Shown here one piece after another: positions 1 to 5,737 of a stretch of 11,380 nt of DNA. The stretch comes from Methanobacteriaceae archaeon (GTDB lineage: Archaea > Methanobacteriota > Methanobacteria > Methanobacteriales > Methanobacteriaceae). Where the stretch lies: positions 1 through 11,380 of the forward strand of contig JADGNH010000058.1 of NCBI GenBank assembly GCA_017883605.1. Reading direction: 5' to 3'. A model generated the notes under the pieces. That model was not told where the DNA came from. It worked only from the letters and a program-made list of their open reading frames with translations, and did not search any database. Each line of letters begins with the position of its first letter. Position 1 is the first letter of the stretch. Position numbers and translations under genes: made by a program.

Positions 1-340
1 CCGGCACCTGGACAACATCCAATATTTTCGCGGCGGCATCAATTTCTTCAAAACGATGCACATCGGAAAGCAACGGTATGCCTAACTTCTCTTTGATTCT
101 TTTTAACATGGCCAATCCTTTTTTAGCTCCGGGGCCTCGATAAGATTTAATCGAAGTCCTGTTTGCTTTGTCGTAAGAAGCCTTAAAGATAAAAGGGATT
201 TTCAATTTTTGCGTGAGTTTTTGCAGATATCGAGCGGTACTCATTGCCACTGCTTCATTTTCCAGAACGCAGGGACCGGCAATCAAAACAAATTTTTTAT
301 TATCTCCAATAACAAAATCATCTATCTTAATTTGCTTCAT
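1..340 (-). CDS. kdsA: 3-deoxy-8-phosphooctulonate synthase (KDO-8-P synthase), N-terminal part, cut by window edge
   Basis: This enzyme condenses phosphoenolpyruvate with arabinose-5-phosphate to give KDO-8-phosphate, the first committed step to the sugar KDO. Only the first 113 codons lie in the window; the family is about 270-280 residues long. The start ATG is at 340-338, with AAGGAG (complement of 350-355) nine bases upstream. Visible family signatures are IAGPCVLEN at residues 20-28, FKASYDKANRTS near 54-65, SYRGPG just after, and a DVH motif followed by VVQVP at the cut edge. The Cys in GPC (residue 24) sits where metal-dependent KdsA enzymes carry their metal-ligand cysteine, while the E. 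coli type has Asn there, so the metal-dependent class is inferred. KANRTS separates it from DAHP synthase and NeuB relatives. KDO is mainly a Gram-negative and plant sugar, so its presence beside archaeal genes suggests lateral acquisition. Confidence 0.9.
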   Translation of the reverse strand, partial: MKQIKIDDFVIGDNKKFVLIAGPCVLENEAVAMSTARYLQKLTQKLKIPFIFKASYDKANRTSIKSYRGPGAKKGLAMLKRIKEKLGIPLLSDVHRFEEIDAAAKILDVVQVP

Positions 341-346
341 TTTTCT

Positions 347-472
347 TCACTCCTTGTTTTTTTCTGACCTGCCAGAATTATTTCTTAGCTTTTTTGATTT
401 TTTTTGAGGGCCTTTATACCCTTTAATGCCTAAATTCTTTTCTACCCAAATTATCATCTGTTTAGGTGTCAT
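347..472 (-). CDS. small basic ORF coupled to kdsA, unrecognised
   Basis: A 41-codon ORF reads leftward from ATG 472-470 to TGA 349-347. The AAGGAG that serves kdsA lies inside its last codons (AAG GAG TGA), so the two are probably translated in a coupled way. The N-terminal half, about MTPKQMIIWVEKNLGIKGYK, looks like a folded helical segment. The tail is Lys/Arg/Asn-rich. A TTG at 490-488 would add six residues in frame. An ATG at 496-494, preceded by GAGG, begins MVVDF in another frame that would join by a one-base shift, so the gene may be frameshifted or a remnant. No family was recognised. Confidence 0.4.
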   Translation of the reverse strand: MTPKQMIIWVEKNLGIKGYKGPQKKSKKLRNNSGRSEKNKE

Positions 473-603
473 ATCATGCTCGAAAATCAACTACCATTTA
501 AATAACCTCGTTTAATTCTTTATTCTCTAATTTAAGCTCTTTTTATCTCAAATTCTAACCTTTCCTAGTGTGTATGGTGCTGCCATAAGATTTTTAAACT
601 CAA

Positions 604-630
604 TTAATCGCTTTGTCATGTTAATCGCTT
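604..630. repeat. paired 10-bp direct repeat TTAATCGCTT upstream of the zinc-ribbon gene
   Basis: TTAATCGCTT occurs at 604-613 and again at 621-630, a 17-bp period. A weak TATA-like stretch (TTTACAATAAAA, 634-645) follows directly and is placed to start transcription some 25 bases before the gene at 690. The arrangement fits a tandem operator next to a promoter, but that role is inferred. The rest of 473-689 is AT-rich. Its minus strand holds a short out-of-frame Glu/Lys/Leu-rich stretch (about 494-550) with stops, possibly coding debris. Confidence 0.35.
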
Positions 631-689
631 GAATTTACAATAAAAGGTTAATACTAAGAAGTTTCAAAAAAAAGAAATGGTGAAAGTAT

Positions 690-1013
690 ATGGAAGAATG
701 TCATAAATGTGGTAAAGAGAATGCAGATAATAATCAGTTTTGCGCTGAGTGTGGAACTGGTTTGACTAAAAAATACATGAAAGAAAATGATATAGTGAAT
801 TTACAAGCCGTGTTTTTGTCTGCATTTATATTATCAGTTGTTTCAATTGCGCTTTATGTATTTACCCCTTATTATATATGGATAGCGGCCCTATCATCTG
901 GTTTAATCACTGGAAGGCTGTTTAATAAGCATCAGCCTAGAACTGTGGTTATTAGTGTTATGATAGGACTGTTTATTGGTATTGTCGTGTTTGCTATCAT
1001 TACTAGTTATTAG
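690..1013 (+). CDS. zinc-ribbon membrane protein, three predicted helices
   Basis: This 107-residue protein has two CxxC pairs at Cys4/Cys7 and Cys18/Cys21, the pattern of a short N-terminal zinc ribbon as seen in many archaeal and bacterial zinc-ribbon membrane proteins. Three hydrophobic stretches follow (about residues 38-58, 62-78 and 85-106), predicting an integral membrane protein with a cytoplasmic zinc finger. The ATG at 690 is preceded by GGTGA (679-683) at good spacing. It is monocistronic, facing away from kdsA and toward the recombinase scrap. Its function is unknown. Fold and localisation are inferred from composition. Confidence 0.75.
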   Translation: MEECHKCGKENADNNQFCAECGTGLTKKYMKENDIVNLQAVFLSAFILSVVSIALYVFTPYYIWIAALSSGLITGRLFNKHQPRTVVISVMIGLFIGIVVFAIITSY

Positions 1014-1035
1014 AACATCATCCCCTTGGATAGAT

Positions 1036-1191
1036 TCATTCAATCCATCTTCTTATCTTGTTCTTAGCCTCTTCAATTATTTCGCTAGGACTTTTACCAA
1101 TGAAATTGCAGTAGATTTTTATCCTTAAAATGTGTTGTTTTCCTGTATTCTCCTTTATACCTCTTAATCTGATATAATCCCTAAAAAACAT
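1036..1191 (-). pseudogene. tyrosine recombinase (integrase) N-terminal core-binding domain remnant
   Basis: Leftward frame from ATG 1191-1189 to TGA 1038-1036, 51 residues. It includes RDYIRLRGIKENTGKQ, IYCNFIGKSPSEIIEEAKN and a terminal IRRWIE. This is the SAM-like N-terminal core-binding domain of archaeal and phage-type tyrosine recombinases: a helix, then the [Y/F]C.F.GKSP.E.IEEA signature. The frame is open a little further upstream (NEDLKKD, to about 1220) before a stop. The catalytic domain with its R-H-R-Y residues is absent, because the frame ends within the first domain and the oppositely oriented zinc-ribbon gene follows at once. It is most likely a relic of an integrated element rather than a functional small protein. 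Confidence 0.65.
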
Positions 1192-1275
1192 ATCTTTTTT
1201 AAGGTCTTCGTTAAAAAAAGATTATGTAATTAACTTAACTTTAATTAATGCAAATATCAAAAATAACTGATCATT

Positions 1276-3357
1276 ATGGAATCTATAAATCCAGAGATAA
1301 GAGAGATTATCCGGAAATGTTACCCTCAAATAGATAAACTGAACCCGGCCCAGCAGGCAGTGGTTGACTCTGGTTTTCTGGAGGATGACACCAACTACAT
1401 CATAGCCATCCCCACGGCCAGTGGAAAGACGCTTTTAGGGATAATGGCGGCTTTAAACGTACTATTGAAGGGTGGTAAAGTTATTTATGCTGTTCCGCTT
1501 ATTTCTATACAGAACGAGAAGCTCAAGGAGTTTAAAGGATTTGAGAAACTGGGTATGAAGGTGGGGAAACATCCATCATCCGCTGATCTGGCGGTGATGG
1601 TTTTTGAGTCCTTTGATGCCATTACCAGATTTTCTTGGAACACCCTCCGGGAGCTGGATCTCCTCATCGTCGATGAATTTCACATGATTGGGGAGTACTC
1701 CCGGGGTCCCACCATAGAGTGTGCCCTGACCCGATCAATTATATTAAATCCTGGCATGCGGATCATAGCACTTTCTGCCACACTTAAGAACATGAACGAG
1801 CTTTCCTCATGGCTGGATGCACATGTGGTGGAGCATGATTATCGGCCGGTACCTCTATACAAAGATGTACTGAATACCGAGGAGATGGGAATAAAAAATA
1901 AGAACGACGTTATTTTAAGGATATTAAAACATTCCATAGAAGAATCATCCCAGATACTGGTTTTTGTGTCTACCCGGAGGTTTACAGAGGCCCTGGCCAA
2001 ACATATATCTGGCAAAATAAAAAAGAGTCTTCCCCCTGAAAAAAAAGAAGCTTTCCAAGGGGTGGCAGAGAAAATACTGGATGTACCCCGAAGGAGAGGG
2101 TCTCTACCAACCGCAGTATGTATGAAACTTGCAGAATGCGCTGAAAACGGTGTTGCATTCCACCACGCCGGTCTTTTTGACCAGCAAAGGGAGATAATTG
2201 AAGATGAATTTCGGGCAGGGAACCTTCTGATGATCACCGCCACCCCCAGCCTGATGTACGGGGTGAATTTACCCTCAAAAAACGTGGTGATCAGGGATTA
2301 CACCCGCTGGACATCCCAGGGTCCCCAGCCTATTCCTGTATTTGACTACGAACAGATGTCCGGTCGTGCCGGGCGCCCAGGATACGACCTGGAAGGATAT
2401 TCCTACCTGATTGCCAAGAGCGTTGACGAGGCCTACAACCTCAAAGACCATTATGTCTACGGAGAAATAGAATCCACCAACTCCAAACTGCTGGAGAATA
2501 AAGACGCAGTTTACAGGCAGATAATAACCCAAATAGCATCCGCCCTGGCAAAAAGTCCGCAGGATATACTGGAATTTTTCTCTAAAACTTTTTACGGATG
2601 GCAGATGAGTAACAATGATTATATGTCCGTATTTTCCGCAGATTCAATGGAATATGAGATAAATGATGCCCTGGACTTCCTCATCCAGAACGGCATAATT
2701 CAGCCCACCCCTGACGGGCTTAAAGCAACAGAATTTGGAATACTGATTGCCCGGAGCAACTACGCGGTGGAAACTGCGGTTAGACTCAAAGAATTCGCAA
2801 GGAGAAACACAGAAATCAACACCCATCAGCTCCTCTATGAGATAGCAAGGACTCCAGACATGCCCAGAATCTCATTTAAAGGAAGGAAAACCAAGGAACC
2901 AGTAAGGGATAGACTGAACAGTTCCAACATATTTGCAGTGGCCATAGGCAATGAAGAGGCCACCACCGCGTCTCTTCTGGAGTGGATAGATGAGAGGAGT
3001 GAGTATGAGATTGAAAATGCCTTCAATGTCTACGCAGCCTCAACCCGGAGAGCGGCTTACGAAGCATCCCGGCTGGTTAAGTTCTTCCGGGAAATATGCC
3101 AGGTTCTGAAAATCTATTCTGGAATGGAAAGACTTGAAATTTTCACGGCACGCCTCTACTACGGTACAAAGGAGGATATCGTGCCCATGGTGGTCAGTAT
3201 AAAGAGGTTAGGCAGGAGGAGGGCCAGGGCACTGGTGGATGCCTTCGGCACAGATCTCCGCTATATTTCAAGGGAGGAACTCCTCCGCATTGAAGGCATC
3301 GGCCCCAAAACCGCTGATGCCATACTTAAAAGGTATAGGGGGCAGGACGCCTGCTAA
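1276..3357 (+). CDS. hel308: Hel308-family ATP-dependent DNA helicase (superfamily 2, Ski2-like)
   Basis: Hel308 is a 3'-5' DNA helicase that acts on stalled or collapsed replication forks in archaea. The 693-residue length is that of an intact Hel308. Motifs in order: Q-motif LNPAQQ (22-27), Walker A PTASGKT (46-52), Ia VPLISIQNEK (73-82), Walker B DEFH (133-136), RGPTIE (143-148), motif III SAT (167-169), FHHAGL (295-300), TATPSLMYGVNLP (321-333) and motif VI QMSGRAGRPGYD (360-371). A winged-helix region and a helical ratchet domain follow (about 400-640). A helix-hairpin-helix IEGIGPKTADAIL (672-684) closes the protein. DEFH replaces the more usual DEVH/DEIH. The ATG at 1276 has only a weak TGATC ribosome-binding match (1268-1272). 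The DUF2115 pair follows 52-61 bases later on the same strand. Substrate and direction are inferred from the family. Confidence 0.85.
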   Translation: MESINPEIREIIRKCYPQIDKLNPAQQAVVDSGFLEDDTNYIIAIPTASGKTLLGIMAALNVLLKGGKVIYAVPLISIQNEKLKEFKGFEKLGMKVGKHPSSADLAVMVFESFDAITRFSWNTLRELDLLIVDEFHMIGEYSRGPTIECALTRSIILNPGMRIIALSATLKNMNELSSWLDAHVVEHDYRPVPLYKDVLNTEEMGIKNKNDVILRILKHSIEESSQILVFVSTRRFTEALAKHISGKIKKSLPPEKKEAFQGVAEKILDVPRRRGSLPTAVCMKLAECAENGVAFHHAGLFDQQREIIEDEFRAGNLLMITATPSLMYGVNLPSKNVVIRDYTRWTSQGPQPIPVFDYEQMSGRAGRPGYDLEGYSYLIAKSVDEAYNLKDHYVYGEIESTNSKLLENKDAVYRQIITQIASALAKSPQDILEFFSKTFYGWQMSNNDYMSVFSADSMEYEINDALDFLIQNGIIQPTPDGLKATEFGILIARSNYAVETAVRLKEFARRNTEINTHQLLYEIARTPDMPRISFKGRKTKEPVRDRLNSSNIFAVAIGNEEATTASLLEWIDERSEYEIENAFNVYAASTRRAAYEASRLVKFFREICQVLKIYSGMERLEIFTARLYYGTKEDIVPMVVSIKRLGRRRARALVDAFGTDLRYISREELLRIEGIGPKTADAILKRYRGQDAC

Positions 3358-3418
3358 TGAATAAATTAATGTTTAATGGATAGTTTGATGTCTTAAATAA
3401 TTAATTTGAGTGCTTATA

Positions 3419-3949
3419 ATGAAACCAGAAGACCTTGATTTTTCAACTAAAATCAGCAAAGACGACCTTTTACTGCTTCTGAAAAAGGAGGCGTTTAATA
3501 TCCATATTAAGGATATTATGAATGCCTGTGCTTTCCTTCTGAAAGATGGGAAATATATTCAGAGGAGTTACCGGAAGGAATATTTTGAATCCTATGTAAA
3601 AGGTTTTATTTTAAGGGTGAAGGAGATAAAGGAAAATCAGGAAGTTTATGGGGAATATGTGGATACAAAGGAACTCCAAGAGTCATTAGAACTTCTAAAA
3701 GAGCAGGAGAAGCTTTTGATCAAAATGAACTCTGTTGAGGGCCACTTTTTCGGTATTTACCAAATTATGTCCATTTACACCACCTTCGTCCTGGAGGAAC
3801 CTATTCATCCAGTGGGAACACCTTTTCCAGGTGGTTTTAAGGTCAAATATGAGGATGGAACCTATCTCTGCCCGGTGAAGGAAAAGCAGAAGGACAACCC
3901 CAACGCGGTCTGCGGATTCTGCATAGCAGAGCAGGATGAGAGCGTTTAA
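3419..3949 (+). CDS. DUF2115 (UPF0305) protein, first tandem copy
   Basis: The product is a soluble protein of 176 residues (179 if the in-frame GTG at 3410 is used). ATG 3419 is preferred because GAGTG at 3408-3412, which contains that GTG, then acts as its ribosome binding site. The N-terminal two thirds is helical and charged. The C-terminal third carries the family block SIYTTF, IHPVGTPFPGGF, YEDGTYLCPVKE and a C-x13-C-x2-C array ending in CGFC (Cys151, Cys165, Cys168; His130 in this numbering). Three cysteines and a histidine conserved in both copies suggest a metal site, but that is inference. DUF2115 is an uncharacterised family of methanogenic archaea. The gene follows hel308 closely and may share its transcript. 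Confidence 0.85.
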   Translation: MKPEDLDFSTKISKDDLLLLLKKEAFNIHIKDIMNACAFLLKDGKYIQRSYRKEYFESYVKGFILRVKEIKENQEVYGEYVDTKELQESLELLKEQEKLLIKMNSVEGHFFGIYQIMSIYTTFVLEEPIHPVGTPFPGGFKVKYEDGTYLCPVKEKQKDNPNAVCGFCIAEQDESV

Positions 3950-3991
3950 CGGTTTTTATTGGAAACAAAGGTTTTTGAGGTATTTATATTT

Positions 3992-4076
3992 AAATAGAAT
4001 TTTTAGATTTTAAATAGAAGTTTTAGATTGAAAATAATAAATTTTTTTAGAATATTAAAAAATAGAAGTTTTAGAT
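3992..4076. repeat. three copies of a 17-bp direct repeat ahead of the second DUF2115 gene
   Basis: The unit AAATAGAAGTTTTAGAT occurs at 4012-4028 and 4060-4076 without mismatch, and at 3992-4008 with one change (T for G at position nine). Start-to-start spacings are 20 and 48 bp. A TATA-like TATTTATATTTAAA (3981-3994) overlaps the first unit, and the ATG at 4075 is formed by the end of the third unit. The placement suggests a promoter with repeated protein-binding sites, or small duplications in an AT-rich leader. Function is not shown by sequence alone. Confidence 0.55.
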
Positions 4077-4617
4077 GGTGCAAATGGTCGATGAAATTGA
4101 TGAAATTGACTTTTCAGTGGATATAAGTAAAGATGAGCTTTTATCCGTCTTGAAAAGAGTGGCCTCCCAGGTGGGTATGAATACCATCATCAGGGCCAAC
4201 ACCTTCATCCGGGAAGACGCCCAGTACATGCAGGCCGGTTACCGGGAGGATTATATCCAGAGGTTCAGCAAGGCATTTATTTTACGTTTAAAAAATATTA
4301 AAGAAGATAAAAACAGTTATTCAGGATACATAGATAGAGAAAAGCTAAAAGAGTTCTTAAAAGTCCTAGAAAATCAGTGGAAAGAAGCTCAAGATGATAA
4401 GGAGCGCTGCTTTTTAAAGATCGCCAGGATAATATCCATCTACACCACCTTCATCCGGGAAGAGTCCATCCACCCGGTGGGGACCAAGTTTCCCGGCGGA
4501 TTTCAGGTGAGGTACGAGGATGGTGAATATCTCTGTCCGGTGAAAGAGAGGCAGATGGACACACCCAGTGCCCTGTGCAGGTTCTGTGTTTCAAAACAGG
4601 ATAAATCAGCGTTGTAG
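4075..4617 (+). CDS. DUF2115 (UPF0305) protein, second tandem copy
   Basis: This 180-residue paralogue of the preceding gene aligns along its whole length. The C-terminal block is nearly identical: SIYTTF, IHPVGTKFPGGF, YEDGEYLCPVKE, then CRFC. Its ligand-like residues are His133, Cys154, Cys168 and Cys171. The N-terminal half has diverged more, although the opening IDFSxDISKDELL matches the first copy. Two starts are possible. ATG 4075 lies at the end of a direct repeat. ATG 4084 has GGTG (4077-4080) just upstream, which would make the product three residues shorter. The 125-bp spacer with its own TATA-like box suggests separate control from copy one. Function is unknown. The duplication may have given two specialised copies or the two halves of a heteromer, both inference. 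Confidence 0.85.
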   Translation: MVQMVDEIDEIDFSVDISKDELLSVLKRVASQVGMNTIIRANTFIREDAQYMQAGYREDYIQRFSKAFILRLKNIKEDKNSYSGYIDREKLKEFLKVLENQWKEAQDDKERCFLKIARIISIYTTFIREESIHPVGTKFPGGFQVRYEDGEYLCPVKERQMDTPSALCRFCVSKQDKSAL

Positions 4618-4704
4618 GTAAATTTATAGAGATCTATTTTAACAAAAACCTTAACCTTTCATGAGCTGTTTTAAAATAAAATTAAATAAAATAAGGCTTG
4701 CAGA

Positions 4705-4766
4705 AAAATTATATGCTTTAATTACCATATTATTTTATCAAGAAGTTTATTTATAAGATTCAGGGG
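4705..4766 (+). promoter_or_regulatory. putative promoter and ribosome binding site of ku
   Basis: A purine-rich AGAAAAA runs into TTATATGC (4709-4716), resembling an archaeal BRE/TATA pair. Initiation would fall near 4738-4742, leaving a leader of about 30 bases. GGGG at 4763-4766 stands six bases before the ATG at 4773. A second TATA-like stretch, TTTATTTATAA (4746-4756), is too close to the start codon to leave room for that ribosome binding site. The rest of 4618-4772 is AT-rich with no gene. Confidence 0.35.
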
Positions 4767-4772
4767 CTTATT

Positions 4773-5549
4773 ATGAGATCCATATGGTCAGGCAATATAG
4801 CATTCGGCACTATTTTGATCCCGGTCAGGTCCTACGCCGCCAGTGAGGACCTGCATATACATTTTCACCAGGTGCATAAAACCGACTGCGGTCGGGTCCG
4901 ATATAAGAAGGTATGTGAAAAAGATGGTGAAGAACTTAAAGCTGATGAAATAGAAAAGGCAGTCTTCATTGGAGGAGAGTGCATTAGATTTACCAACGAG
5001 GAGATTGAAGCTCTGATGCCCGCCCGCAGCAGAACCATTGAAATTCTGGGTTTCTGTGAATCTGAGGAACTACCGGATGTTGCCATGGGCAAATCATATT
5101 ACGTGGGAACAGAATCCCCACAAAAAGGCGGAGTCGGAGAAAGCTTCCTGCTACTGAAGAAAGCCATGGAGACCAGTGGTAAGGTAGCGGTGGTCAAATG
5201 GCTATTACGAAACACCGAACACCTGGGAATGTTAGAACCATATGAAAAAGGTTTTCTACTTAAATTAATCCTGTATTTTGACCAGATAAGATCTGCAGAT
5301 GAAGTGGAGGTAATTGAAGCGGAGATCGACCAGGATCTGGTTGATAAAGGTGTGCAGGTCGTGGATATGATGACCTTTGATTTTGACTGGACCGAATACT
5401 CAGAGGAATACACCACTCGGGTTAGAGAGCTTTTAGAGAGGAGAGCCCTGGGTGAAGAAGTAGAAATACCCCCAATAAAGCCTCCTGAAGAAAGGTCCAT
5501 CGAGGCAGAGCTCGAAAAAATGCTGGGAATAGCTGAAGAGTCCAAATAA
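4773..5549 (+). CDS. ku: Ku protein, bacterial-type DNA end-binding NHEJ factor
   Basis: Ku homodimers form a ring that threads onto double-strand DNA ends and recruits a ligase for non-homologous end joining. The 258-residue product has the family opening RSIWSGNIAFGTILIPVRSY (2-21, compare the usual RAIW.G.ISFG...IPV..Y). A core motif follows at 32-55, with HQVHK, the central CGRVRYKKVCEK and DGEEL. YYVGTESPQKGG (109-120) and the conserved FLLLKKAMETSGKVAV (125-140) lie further on. It ends just after the Ku core, without the long Lys-rich tail of many bacterial Ku proteins. Ku is patchy in archaea, so lateral transfer from bacteria is plausible. The ATP-dependent ligase lies 188 bases downstream on the same strand, which supports a repair role. 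No NHEJ polymerase or phosphoesterase gene is visible in the window. Confidence 0.92.
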   Translation: MRSIWSGNIAFGTILIPVRSYAASEDLHIHFHQVHKTDCGRVRYKKVCEKDGEELKADEIEKAVFIGGECIRFTNEEIEALMPARSRTIEILGFCESEELPDVAMGKSYYVGTESPQKGGVGESFLLLKKAMETSGKVAVVKWLLRNTEHLGMLEPYEKGFLLKLILYFDQIRSADEVEVIEAEIDQDLVDKGVQVVDMMTFDFDWTEYSEEYTTRVRELLERRALGEEVEIPPIKPPEERSIEAELEKMLGIAEESK

Positions 5550-5637
5550 CTGTTTCTCTTATGATTAAACTTTAAATTGTTATAATTGGTTGCTAAAACG
5601 ATAATAGTTCAACTAAGACGGATTTATCTAATGGTTT

Positions 5638-5684
5638 ATAATTGATAATCAATTATCTGTCATTTATAATTTGATTATCATTAT
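5638..5684. promoter_or_regulatory. 19-bp perfect palindrome and a related inverted site between ku and the ligase gene
   Basis: ATAATTGATAATCAATTAT (5638-5656) is a perfect palindrome around a central A. A related element at 5666-5684 contains the same core on the opposite strand (TGATAATCAA as the complement of TTGATTATCA, 5671-5680). Both lie about 55-100 bases before the ligase ATG. A TATA-like TATATTATATTTAAAT (5701-5716) and GGGGAG (5724-5729) follow. The TATA-like stretch is too near the ribosome binding site to be a sure promoter, and TTTATAAT (5663-5670) fits better. A dimeric repressor or activator site is the likely reading. A ku terminator hairpin is less likely, as no T-run follows. 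Confidence 0.4.
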
Positions 5685-5737
5685 TTGACATCTTATTTTC
5701 TATATTATATTTAAATGGGAATAGGGGAGAAAATATA

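Noticed and set aside
213..407. Plus-strand 64-codon frame rich in Phe/Leu/Ser
   Set aside because: It runs antisense through the start of kdsA and the small upstream ORF; the composition is that of a shadow frame.
1839..2243. Minus-strand 134-codon frame inside the helicase gene
   Set aside because: Every helicase motif lies on the plus strand here; no ribosome binding site and Ser/Arg-rich shadow composition.
4746..4756. TTTATTTATAA as the ku promoter TATA box
   Set aside because: Initiation about 25 bases on would fall at the ATG and exclude the GGGG ribosome binding site, so the box at 4709-4716 is preferred.
5099..5545. Minus-strand 148-codon Ser-rich frame inside ku
   Set aside because: Typical antisense shadow of acidic Glu-rich codons; ku on the plus strand is well supported.
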